Assembly: GCF_905201705.1 (NCBI RefSeq)
Contig: NZ_CAJKOX010000071.1
Span: 1-9,923 of the forward strand
Direction: 5' to 3'
DNA: 9,923 nucleotides
DNA from: an uncultured Marvinbryantia sp.
GTDB lineage: Bacteria > Bacillota > Clostridia > Lachnospirales > Lachnospiraceae
This document shows, in pieces, positions 1 through 6,777 of this stretch. Below the pieces are notes generated by a model. That model did not search any database. It was given only the letters and a program-made list of their open reading frames with translations, and had not been told where the DNA came from. Every line of letters begins with the position of its first letter. The first letter of the stretch is position 1. Both the position numbers and the translations under genes were made by a program.

Positions 1-51
1 TGGACTAATACATTATTAACAGAAGATGCTGTTGCTTATGATTTTTCATAA
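1..51 (+). CDS. 3' end of an unidentified gene (partial)
   Basis: Only one forward frame is open from the left edge. It gives 16 residues (WTNTLLTEDAVAYDFS) and then TAA at 49-51; the other two forward frames stop within about 20 bases. The piece is too short to assign a family. It is followed by non-coding DNA and by the terminator at 181-225, which would suit the end of a transcription unit. It may equally be a chance open frame, so confidence is low. Confidence 0.3.
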   Translation, partial: WTNTLLTEDAVAYDFS

Positions 52-180
52 TTAAGCTGACTCCTAAAAACTTAAGGAGTATTAATAAAATAAAAGCCTA
101 TCGGGATTTCTCCTGAGCAGTAGCCCATAAGGAAACATTGCAAAACTTATGACTTGTGCCAGGTAAACGGAAAAATAGAA

Positions 181-225
181 AATGCTATGCAAAAGGTTCA
201 TTGATTGCATAGCATTTTTTATTTT
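181..225 (+). terminator. Rho-independent terminator
   Basis: A perfect 12-bp stem, AATGCTATGCAA (181-192) with TTGCATAGCATT (205-216), closes a 12-nt loop and runs into TTTTATTTT. It ends transcription arriving from the left. A five-codon frame (ATG at 149, MTCAR, stop at 164-166) lies just upstream, so a leader-peptide attenuator is conceivable, but no resistance gene follows directly. Confidence 0.85.
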
Positions 226-252
226 GGTAAGATATTAGGTTTCAATTTTTCA

Positions 253-386
253 GCGTTCCAACGGAACGTGCAGCCATCACCGCAGGTGATGATCTCAGGG
301 GTTTGGGGACATGTCACCAACAAGCACCAGGCAGGAATTACGGGAACCAAATTTCTGCCTGGTAGGCATCTTTTACGTAAAGATGC
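253..386. repeat. Cluster of five consecutive palindromes
   Basis: Five hairpin-forming palindromes follow each other in 134 bp. They are CGTTCC/GGAACG (254-268); ATCACC/GGTGAT (276-290); a near-palindrome TTGG..CCAA around GACATGTC (303-320); a 14-bp stem with one G-U pair, 326-339 with 350-363; and GCATCTTT/AAAGATGC (366-386). The arrangement suggests a structured RNA, a repeated intergenic element or a processing/transfer site. The rest of the 450-bp interval from 52 to 501 holds only the terminator on the left and the promoter on the right; I see no convincing gene in it. Confidence 0.6.
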
Positions 387-442
387 ATTGCTTGCGAGTA
401 GTTTTGAGAACCTTTATTTGGAATTTGTTCACAGTTATACCA

Positions 443-471
443 TTGCTATTATTCGGTTGACCGACTATAAT
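443..471 (+). promoter_or_regulatory. Promoter of the HTH gene, with internal palindrome
   Basis: TTGCTA (443-448) and a consensus TATAAT (466-471) are separated by exactly 17 bp, about 30 bp upstream of the HTH start. A 12-bp palindrome, TCGGT-TG-ACCGA (453-464), fills the spacer next to the -10 box, where a bound repressor would block polymerase. Autoregulation by the adjacent HTH protein is possible but is inference. Confidence 0.6.
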
Positions 472-501
472 AAAAATACAATTATCAGTAGGAGGTTGGT
501 T

Positions 502-669
502 ATGTTTGAATATATGACGGTACAAGAAGCAGCAAAGAAATAGGAGTTATCCGAGCGCCGGGTGCAGAAATTATGTGCGGAAAACCGGATTGATGGTGTG
601 ATCCACCTTAGCCGAATCTGGCTGATACTCCAAAATGCGGAAAAGCCGGCTGATAAAAGAAAAAAATAA
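502..669 (+). pseudogene. Small helix-turn-helix DNA-binding protein, interrupted by TAG
   Basis: ATG 502 follows AGGAGG (490-495). The frame reads MFEYMTVQEAAKK, an amber codon at 541-543, then continues in the same frame as ELSERRVQKLCAENRIDG... to TAA at 667-669, 55 codons in total. The pattern TVQEAAKKxxLSERRVQKLCAENRI is that of small MerR/excisionase-like (HTH_17) proteins, in which a Trp commonly precedes the turn, so TGG to TAG is the simplest explanation. A second likely change, Leu for the usual Pro in the WLIxQNAEKP motif, also suggests decay. Such proteins often sit beside two-component systems or in mobile elements as regulators. As written only a 13-residue peptide would be made unless the amber is read through. 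The ribosome binding site and promoter remain intact, pointing to recent inactivation. Confidence 0.75.
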
Positions 670-675
670 TTTTCT

Positions 676-706
676 CGTGAGGTTTCTGTGACATTTGGGT
701 GTTACG
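676..706 (+). promoter_or_regulatory. Regulator-operon promoter box, copy of the ATPase promoter
   Basis: This 31-bp stretch matches 2519-2549 at 26 positions, including two TGA-x-x-TTT units 11 bp apart (678-685 and 689-696). In both places it lies just upstream of a gene of the same cluster. The corresponding -10 here is poor (around TTACGCT), so this copy is probably the weaker promoter. The most economical reading is a binding site for the response regulator encoded at 731, making the operon autoregulated; that is inference. Confidence 0.55.
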
Positions 707-730
707 CTGAATGTGAAGGAGTGTGATAGG

Positions 731-1414
731 ATGCGTATTTTAGTAGTTGAGGACGACCACCTTTTGAATCATACCTTATGCTATAACTTAAACGCTGCGA
801 GATATACGGTGGATTCCGCATTGACAAAACAGGAGGCAAAAGATTTTCTGACGAAGCAGGACTATGATCTGATTGTGCTGGATGTGAACCTGCCGGACGG
901 GAATGGTTTTGATTTCTGCCGGGAGGCAAAAGAACGCTGCCCTGATACGGCAGTTATCTTCCTGACCGCAAACGATATGGAAAGCGATATGCTGAAAGGC
1001 TACGAGCTGGGCGCGGAGGATTATGTGACAAAGCCATTCCCCATGAGTGTCTTTCAAAAAAAGCTGGCGGTGGTGCTGGGGCGGCTTGAAAAGCAATCCG
1101 GCGGCGACTGTTATGAGGACGGTGCGCTGACAATCAATTTTTCGGAAATGACTGCCGCCCTTTCCGGAAAGCCGTTGGTGTTTACCCCTCTGGAATACCG
1201 GCTTTTAAAGGTCTTAACGAAAAATCCGCAGATTGTTTTGACCAGGCAGGTACTTCTTGAAAAATTGTGGGATGCGGATGGCAACTTTGTGGACGAGCAC
1301 GCCCTGACCGCTGCGATCAGCCGGGTACGGAACAAAATAGAAACAGATGGCCGCCAGTATATCAAGACTGTGTACGGTATGGGCTATATGTGGATTGGAG
1401 GGTCGCAGAAATGA
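731..1414 (+). CDS. OmpR/PhoB-family response regulator
   Basis: Cytoplasmic transcription factor of a two-component system, 227 residues, normal for the family. The receiver domain (about 1-120) shows the acidic pair D8-D9, phosphoacceptor D51 (VLDVNLPDGNG), T79 and K101. A winged-helix DNA-binding domain follows (about 130-224) with the usual end motif TVYGMGYMW. The start at ATG 731 is chosen because AAGGAG lies at 716-721; upstream in-frame alternative starts lie inside the promoter box. The stop codon overlaps the kinase start in ATGA, so the two are translationally coupled. Targets are inferred to be the boxes at 676-706 and 2468-2534. The cluster resembles BceRS/VncRS-type systems for antimicrobial peptide response, but the exact inducer cannot be read from sequence. 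Confidence 0.93.
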   Translation: MRILVVEDDHLLNHTLCYNLNAARYTVDSALTKQEAKDFLTKQDYDLIVLDVNLPDGNGFDFCREAKERCPDTAVIFLTANDMESDMLKGYELGAEDYVTKPFPMSVFQKKLAVVLGRLEKQSGGDCYEDGALTINFSEMTAALSGKPLVFTPLEYRLLKVLTKNPQIVLTRQVLLEKLWDADGNFVDEHALTAAISRVRNKIETDGRQYIKTVYGMGYMWIGGSQK

Positions 1415-2442
1415 ATATACGAAAGCTCTCCATCAATAAAGCCTGCGTCTTTTTAGGGGTTTTTCTGCTCTTGGCAGCAGGATTCATTTCTGCTGCTGTC
1501 TATGTACTGACCCGGAACACTACCGCTGTTTGGTATGTACTCCTGTTCAGTCTTTTCGTGCTGCTCTGCGTTATCTGCTTTGTAGCTCTGATCCGCCGGA
1601 AATTGGCACATTTTTCCGATGCCTTTTGCGCCATGCTGGACGATATGCTGTCCGGGGCCGAACAGCCACGGCAGGCCGCAGAGGAAGAAAGCCTGTTTTA
1701 TAAAATCAACTTCCGTCTTGGCCGATTGTATGAGGTCATGCAGGAAAATAAAAACAGTATCACAAAAGAGCAGAGCGATTTGCAGGAATTGATTTCCGAC
1801 ATCTCCCACCAGGTAAAAACACCGATTGCAAATCTGAAAATAATCAACAGCACCCTAATGGAGCAGGACGTTCCGGCGCAGAAGCAAAAGGAATTTCTGG
1901 CGGCGCAGGCAGGCCAGCTTGACAAACTGGACTTTCTTATGCAGGCCATGATAAAGACCTCCCGGCTGGAAGCGGGCGTTATCTCTCTGGAGAAAAAGGA
2001 GCAGCCGATTTATTATACCCTCGCGGCTGCATTGGGCGGTATCCTGCTGGGTGCCGAAAAGAAACAAATCGACGTCCAGGTGGATTGCCCGGAGCATTTG
2101 GAGGCGTGCCATGACCGGAAGTGGACGGGCGAAGCGCTGTTTAATATTCTGGACAACGCCGTGAAGTACACACCGACGGGCGGTCAAATTCATGTGCAGG
2201 TGGAGGCATGGGAAATGTATTTGAAGATTGACATTGCCGACACTGGCATTGGGATTCCAGAGCAGCACCAGGGAACAATCTTCAAACGGTTTTACCGGGA
2301 GGACGCCGTACATGATGTGGAGGGGATCGGGATCGGGCTGTATCTGGCCCGTGAAATTATCTCCCTGCAGGGCGGCTATATCCGGGTAGCTTCGGAGGTT
2401 GGGAAAGGCTCTGTCTTTTCTGTTTTCCTGCTCCGAAAGTAA
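1411..2442 (+). CDS. Sensor histidine kinase, short-loop (BceS-like)
   Basis: Membrane sensor kinase of 343 residues, partner of the regulator with which it overlaps by four bases. Two membrane segments (about 12-34 and 38-61) are joined by only a few residues outside the cell, so it has no extracellular sensor domain. This architecture is known from intramembrane-sensing kinases such as BceS, which detect peptide antibiotics through their cognate ABC transporter. The dimerisation/phosphoacceptor helix carries SDISHQVKTP with H133. The ATPase domain shows the N box (N245, N249), DTGIG (277-281), FKRFYR (291-296) and GIGIGL (305-310). All key residues are present, so it should be active. That the flux-sensing partner is the FtsX transporter at 2583-5774 is inference from architecture and gene order. 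Confidence 0.92.
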   Translation: MNIRKLSINKACVFLGVFLLLAAGFISAAVYVLTRNTTAVWYVLLFSLFVLLCVICFVALIRRKLAHFSDAFCAMLDDMLSGAEQPRQAAEEESLFYKINFRLGRLYEVMQENKNSITKEQSDLQELISDISHQVKTPIANLKIINSTLMEQDVPAQKQKEFLAAQAGQLDKLDFLMQAMIKTSRLEAGVISLEKKEQPIYYTLAAALGGILLGAEKKQIDVQVDCPEHLEACHDRKWTGEALFNILDNAVKYTPTGGQIHVQVEAWEMYLKIDIADTGIGIPEQHQGTIFKRFYREDAVHDVEGIGIGLYLAREIISLQGGYIRVASEVGKGSVFSVFLLRK

Positions 2443-2462
2443 GCGAAACGCCCCGATATTTG

Positions 2463-2486
2463 AAATGTCACAGGATTGTGACATTT
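2463..2486. promoter_or_regulatory. Inverted repeat, likely regulator operator
   Basis: Perfect 10-bp arms AAATGTCACA and TGTGACATTT flank GGAT. The core is TCACA-N4-TGTGA, fitting the TNACA-N4-TGTNA form reported for BceR-like regulators (from memory of the family). GCCCC (2450-2454) and GGGGC (2487-2491) could extend it as RNA, but there is no T-run for a terminator. It lies 53 bp (about five helical turns) upstream of the second site at 2521. Confidence 0.55.
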
Positions 2487-2518
2487 GGGGCTGAATTTTG
2501 CTGAAATTTCTTGCTGTT

Positions 2519-2551
2519 CGTGACATTTCTGTGAAATTTGGCTGTTATGAT
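2519..2551 (+). promoter_or_regulatory. Regulated promoter of the first ABC transporter
   Basis: TGACA-TTTC-TGTGA (2521-2534) is a second TNACA-N4-TGTNA site, located 11 bp before a TATGAT -10 box (2546-2551). No good -35 exists at the right distance (ACATTT at 2523-2528), as expected for a promoter that needs an activator bound over the -35 region. The stretch 2519-2549 is the near-duplicate of 676-706. Further TGAxxTTT units occur at 2492 and 2502. Confidence 0.6.
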
Positions 2552-2582
2552 AGGTTTATTAAATGAAAGGCAGGTATTCTAT

Positions 2583-3248
2583 ATGAGCATTTTACAAACA
2601 ACTGACTTAAAAAAATACTATGGTACAGAGCTGAATATTACAAAGGCTCTGGACGGTGTGACCCTCTCGATTGAGGAGGGGGAGTTTGTTGCGATTGTCG
2701 GTACTTCCGGCAGCGGTAAGTCTACGCTCCTGAATATGATGGGCGGCCTGGACACGCCAACGTCCGGCAGTATCAAAGTAAAAGGAAAAGAGTTATCTAA
2801 ATTTAACGATGAGAAACTCACGATTTTCCGCCGGAGGCAGATCGGCTTTATCTTTCAGAACTACAACCTGGTTCCCGTACTAAATGTCTACGAGAATATC
2901 GTGCTGCCTGTGGAACTGGACGGCGATAAGGTAGACAAGAAATTTATGGGTGAGGTGGTGCGGATGCTGGCACTGGAAGATAAGCTGAACAATCTGCCAA
3001 ATAACCTTTCCGGCGGCCAACAGCAGCGTGTCGCTATCGCCCGCGCTTTGATTTCCAAGCCCGCTATCGTTCTGGCTGATGAACCTACCGGCAATCTTGA
3101 CAGCCGGACCAGCAGCGATGTATTGGGACTTTTGAAAGTAACCAGTCAGAAATTCCACCAAACCCTTGTAATGATTACTCATAATAATGAGATCGCCCAG
3201 CTTGCTGACCGTATCATTCGGATTGAAGATGGAAAGATCGTGCAGTAA
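2583..3248 (+). CDS. ABC transporter ATPase, MacB/BceA type
   Basis: Cytoplasmic ATPase of 221 residues that powers the permease encoded 12 bp downstream. It carries Walker A GTSGSGKST (40-48), Q-loop Q92 (FQNYNLVPVLNVYENI), signature LSGGQ (142-146), Walker B IVLADE (162-167) with DEPTGNLD, and the switch histidine H200. The GFIFQxYNLVPxLxVYEN stretch and the short length are typical of the LolD/MacB/BceA group, which works with FtsX-like permeases. The start is ATG 2583 (MSILQTTDLKKYYG) after AAAGG; the longer in-frame TTG at 2538 lies inside the promoter and is rejected. Likely role: removal of, or target protection against, peptide antibiotics, and signalling to the short-loop kinase. The substrate is unknown. 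Confidence 0.92.
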   Translation: MSILQTTDLKKYYGTELNITKALDGVTLSIEEGEFVAIVGTSGSGKSTLLNMMGGLDTPTSGSIKVKGKELSKFNDEKLTIFRRRQIGFIFQNYNLVPVLNVYENIVLPVELDGDKVDKKFMGEVVRMLALEDKLNNLPNNLSGGQQQRVAIARALISKPAIVLADEPTGNLDSRTSSDVLGLLKVTSQKFHQTLVMITHNNEIAQLADRIIRIEDGKIVQ

Positions 3249-3260
3249 GGGGGCAGAAAT

Positions 3261-5774
3261 ATGAATGATATTTTATTTGGCAACAATAATAAATCCACAT
3301 TGAATCTTCTGACGAAGCGTTCATTGAAAGCCCGGAAAAATACGATTGCTGTTTTAGCGATTATGCTTGCCACACTTTTGTTTACCAGCCTGTTTACGAT
3401 TGCGGTCAGTTTGCAGACTGCTATGCAGGAAAGCAATATGAGAACCATCGGGACATCGGCGCATGGGGGCGTGAAGCATATTTCATGGGACGAGTATGAA
3501 TCGCTGGCAGCTGACCCAGACCTTAAAGAAACTGGCTATTCCGTCATTATCGGAGACGCGGCCGGGAGCAGTTTCCATAAAACACCTACCGAGGTACGCT
3601 ATGCAGACGCGGTCTATGCCGAGCTGACCTTCAACAGCCCGGATACCGGACGTCTTCCAGAGCGGAAAAACGAAATTGCCACCAACCGTATCGTCCTGGC
3701 GGCGATGGGACTGTCGGATGAAATCGGCACACAGGTGGATTTGTCCTTTACCACGGATACAGGCACCTTTACCGACACGTTTACCTTATGCGGGGTATGG
3801 GATGGCGACGCGGTTGCTTATCGTCAGACTATTCTTCTGTCCAAGGAATACGCGGAAGATGTTGCACCCGTTGCCCACGAGGAGACAGATGGAACGATCA
3901 GCGAATCTACAGGCTATATTGACGTGATTATGATGGTGCCTGCGGAATGGAATATGGAAAAGCAGCTATTGGAAGTGACGTCACGGTACGGCCTAGAGGA
4001 ACGGGTCAGTATCAATGACGCCTACGGGACTGCAACGGTTAGTCTTTCCTCCATACTTCCCCTTGTGGCAGGGATTGGGGTTATCTTTATCGCGGGCTAT
4101 CTTCTGATCTATAATGTGTTTTATATCTCCATCGCACAGGACATTCGCTTTTATGGGATGCTGAAAACTCTGGGAACAACCGCAAGGCAGATACGCAAAA
4201 TCGTCTATAAAAAGGCGGTCAGGCTCTCCCTTGTGGGGATTCCTCTGGGCTTGTTACTTGGCTGGCCTATTGGCCGTCTGCTGCTTCCCGTGATCGTCGA
4301 TATGCTGACGGACGATATTCGCGTAGTCACTACCGTAAATCCGGTGATTTTCCTGGCGGCGATCGTTCTGTCTCTGATTACGGTTTTCATCAGTTGCCGG
4401 AAACCTGCTGCGCTTGCGGCTAAAGTTTCTCCGATAGAGGCGCTTCACTATGTGGAGCAAAACGGGGCGAAAAAGGAACAGCGGCGCAGCAAACAGATCA
4501 GCGCTGCCATGATGGCGAAAAATAATCTCGGACGGAATAAGAAAAAGGTAACAATCGTCACTTTGTCATTTGCACTCAGCATTGTTCTTTTGAACAGCGT
4601 CTATACCTATGTGACCTCATTTGACTTTGACAAATTTGTTGCCGATTTTAGCTTGACGGATTTTACTGTTTCAGATACTACGATTATCAACAGTTACAGC
4701 CCATTTAATACAGCGAATGTGAGCCAGGATTTTATCAGTCAGGCGGAAAGTCTGGACGGTCTTGAAGATATAGGGAGCGTCTACCTGTGGACTTCCAAAC
4801 AGCTTCTTTCCGAAAGCGACCTTGCCCGTTTACAGGAACTTGCCGCTTCTTCAAGCGCCGTTGCGAATGAATTAGGCAATTATATGGTACGGAAAGAACA
4901 CGGTGTTAATGTCTATGGGTTGGACGATTTCCCGGCAGAATATATGCAGGTTTTGGATGGCGAACTGAATATGGAAAAGTGGAAAGCCGGAACCGGCGTG
5001 TATGTGACGTCTTTGCGGATGATGGACGACGGTACTCTCTGCTTGTACCAACCGGGTGATCAGATCAGCGTACAGCAGCTTGACGGCACAAGCAAAGCAT
5101 ATGAAGTGCTTGCCGTGGTGGACATTCCAAGAGCACTGCAGACTCCTTTGCATGTAGACATGGGTATGGAATACATTTTCCCAAAAGAGGAACTGCTTGG
5201 AAATATGGTCGCCGCCGATCAACCGGCTATGAAAACCATATTTAATGTGGATGATGAAAACCTGCTTGTCGCTGAAAACTGGCTGAAAAATTATACCGCA
5301 AATACCGACACAGCTCTGGACTACTTTTCCAAAGTTGTCCTGCGCCAGTCTTTTGACGGCATGATCAATATGTACCGTCTCGTGGGCGGCGTACTCTGCG
5401 CGATACTGGCGCTGATTGGCATTTTGAACTTTATTAACTCTATGACGACATCCATTCTGTCACGGCACAAAGAAATTGCCATGCTGCAATCGGTGGGCAT
5501 GACGGGCAGACAAGTGAAGCAGATGTTAATGTATGAGGGCATTGGCTATTCTGTCCTGGGGCTTGTGTGTTCCCTGATACTCTCCGCCCTGGGGAGCGTG
5601 ACAGTGGTTCGGATGATGGGCGCAGAATTAACCTATTTTACATGGCATTTTACCTTGACACCTGTATTCTTTTGCATGATTCCGTTGATTATAATAACCG
5701 CCTTAGTACCGCTTTTCTGCTACAACAAAATGGCACAGAAAACGGTGGTGGAACGGCTGCACATTGCTGAATAA
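3261..5774 (+). CDS. FtsX-family ABC transporter permease, two large extracellular domains
   Basis: Membrane partner of the preceding ATPase, 837 residues. The start ATG 3261 follows AAGGGGG (3247-3253). Hydrophobic stretches lie near 28-50, 264-288, 322-348, 358-380, 430-452, 706-730, 758-780 and 799-822. This makes two four-helix FtsX units, each with a large external domain between its first two helices (about 210 and 250 residues). The second FtsX core shows SRHKEIAMLQSVGMTGRQV (743-761 region), the coupling-loop sequence common in MacB/FtsX permeases; the first unit has the parallel RFYGMLKTLGTTARQI. This differs from BceB, which has ten helices and one external domain, so it is only BceAB-like in context. 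Likely role: peptide antibiotic efflux/target release plus sensing for the kinase (inference). The frame is intact. Confidence 0.9.
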   Translation: MNDILFGNNNKSTLNLLTKRSLKARKNTIAVLAIMLATLLFTSLFTIAVSLQTAMQESNMRTIGTSAHGGVKHISWDEYESLAADPDLKETGYSVIIGDAAGSSFHKTPTEVRYADAVYAELTFNSPDTGRLPERKNEIATNRIVLAAMGLSDEIGTQVDLSFTTDTGTFTDTFTLCGVWDGDAVAYRQTILLSKEYAEDVAPVAHEETDGTISESTGYIDVIMMVPAEWNMEKQLLEVTSRYGLEERVSINDAYGTATVSLSSILPLVAGIGVIFIAGYLLIYNVFYISIAQDIRFYGMLKTLGTTARQIRKIVYKKAVRLSLVGIPLGLLLGWPIGRLLLPVIVDMLTDDIRVVTTVNPVIFLAAIVLSLITVFISCRKPAALAAKVSPIEALHYVEQNGAKKEQRRSKQISAAMMAKNNLGRNKKKVTIVTLSFALSIVLLNSVYTYVTSFDFDKFVADFSLTDFTVSDTTIINSYSPFNTANVSQDFISQAESLDGLEDIGSVYLWTSKQLLSESDLARLQELAASSSAVANELGNYMVRKEHGVNVYGLDDFPAEYMQVLDGELNMEKWKAGTGVYVTSLRMMDDGTLCLYQPGDQISVQQLDGTSKAYEVLAVVDIPRALQTPLHVDMGMEYIFPKEELLGNMVAADQPAMKTIFNVDDENLLVAENWLKNYTANTDTALDYFSKVVLRQSFDGMINMYRLVGGVLCAILALIGILNFINSMTTSILSRHKEIAMLQSVGMTGRQVKQMLMYEGIGYSVLGLVCSLILSALGSVTVVRMMGAELTYFTWHFTLTPVFFCMIPLIIITALVPLFCYNKMAQKTVVERLHIAE

Positions 5775-5790
5775 AATATGCGGAAACGAA

Positions 5791-5841
5791 ACAGCCGTCC
5801 GAAAGGATGGCTGTATAAGGCACTTCACAAATAGCGAGTGC
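5791..5841 (+). other. Intercistronic hairpins between the two transporters
   Basis: ACAGCCGTCC (5791-5800) pairs over its full 10 bp, with one G-U, with GGATGGCTGT (5805-5814) around a GAAA tetraloop. A second small stem, GCACT/AGTGC (5820-5824 and 5837-5841), follows just before the Shine-Dalgarno. There is no T-run, so it is not a standard terminator. RNA stabilisation or processing that sets different levels of the two transporters is plausible. Confidence 0.5.
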
Positions 5842-5862
5842 TACCAAAAAGGAGGTAATATT

Positions 5863-6777
5863 TTGGACTATGTTCTCGAAGCAGATGCTTTGACAAAAAT
5901 TTACGGCCATCATAAGGCATTAGACAATTTTTCCATGCACATTCCCCAAGGTGCAATTTATGGACTGGTAGGAAAAAACGGAGCCGGTAAAACGACCCTG
6001 CTCCGGCTGATCTGCGGCTTGCAGGAAGCGACTTCCGGGGAGTATACGCTTTACGGAATAAGCAGCCGGAAACATGAAGTTCTGAATGCCAGAAAAGAAA
6101 TGGGAGTGGTCATTGAAACCCCGGCTATCTATCTTGATATGTCAGCGACCGGGAACTTAAAGGAACAGTACCGCGTTCTGGGTATACGCACTTTTGACAC
6201 AATCCCGCAGCTATTGAAAATGGTGGGTCTGGAAAACACCGGATGGAAAAAGGCAAAGAATTTCAGTCTGGGCATGAGGCAGCGGTTAGGAATTGCGATT
6301 GCGCTTGTAGGAAATCCTCGATTTTTGGTGCTTGACGAGCCGATCAACGGACTTGACCCGCAGGGCATTATTGAAATGCGGCAGCTTCTTTTGAACCTTA
6401 ATCAGAAATATGGCATTACCATTTTGGTGTCCAGTCATATTCTGGATGAATTATCCCGTCTTGCCACCCATTACGGTTTTATTGACAACGGGAAAATGGT
6501 AAAGGAAATCAGTGCGAGCGATCTGGAAAATTCATTCCGAAAATCTGTCCGTATTGAAGTGACAGACGGAAAAGCTCTGGCTGAGGTTTTGGAACAGACA
6601 GGGCTGCCCTACAAAATTCTTACCCCAAATGTTGCAGAGGTTTATAGCAGGGTGAATATTTCCCGGCTCACATCTGCCCTTGAAAAGTACCAGTGTGAAG
6701 TGCTTTCCATACAGGAACGGGAAGAAAATCTGGAAAGCTACTATGTAAATTTAATCGGAGGTGCCAGCCATGAGTAG
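5863..6777 (+). CDS. ABC transporter ATPase, lantibiotic-immunity (LanF/BcrA) type
   Basis: ATPase of 304 residues. The chosen start is TTG 5863 because AAAGGAGGT (5848-5856) stands six bases before it; an earlier TTG at 5764 lies inside the FtsX gene and has no such site. It carries Walker A GKNGAGKTT (37-45), signature FSLGMRQR (134-141), Walker B FLVLDEP (154-160) with INGLDP, and H192. The usual Q-loop glutamine is replaced by E85 (VVIETPAIY), the E-loop known in lantibiotic self-protection ATPases such as NukF. The C-terminal ~85 residues form the extension usual in BcrA/LanF proteins. It should pair with LanE/G-type permeases; the only one here, overlapping its stop by eight bases, is broken. 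The protein may therefore be an orphan unless a permease is encoded elsewhere. Confidence 0.9.
   Translation: MDYVLEADALTKIYGHHKALDNFSMHIPQGAIYGLVGKNGAGKTTLLRLICGLQEATSGEYTLYGISSRKHEVLNARKEMGVVIETPAIYLDMSATGNLKEQYRVLGIRTFDTIPQLLKMVGLENTGWKKAKNFSLGMRQRLGIAIALVGNPRFLVLDEPINGLDPQGIIEMRQLLLNLNQKYGITILVSSHILDELSRLATHYGFIDNGKMVKEISASDLENSFRKSVRIEVTDGKALAEVLEQTGLPYKILTPNVAEVYSRVNISRLTSALEKYQCEVLSIQEREENLESYYVNLIGGASHE

Noticed and set aside
60..80. ACTCCT/AGGAGT hairpin after the first partial gene
   Set aside because: Six base pairs and no T-run; too weak to call a terminator.
222..413. Minus-strand open frame with several cysteines across the palindromes
   Set aside because: No ATG and no ribosome site; better explained as a by-product of a conserved structured element.
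205..543. 112-codon forward frame ending at the HTH amber codon
   Set aside because: Its start lies in the terminator stem and it runs through the palindrome cluster; only the last 13 codons belong to a recognisable gene.
1855..2526. 223-codon minus-strand frame
   Set aside because: Lies opposite the kinase gene, whose motifs are unambiguous; no ribosome site or family features.
5764..5862. 33-codon upstream extension of the LanF-like ATPase from TTG 5764
   Set aside because: It begins inside the FtsX gene and crosses the hairpins; TTG 5863 has a near-ideal ribosome site.
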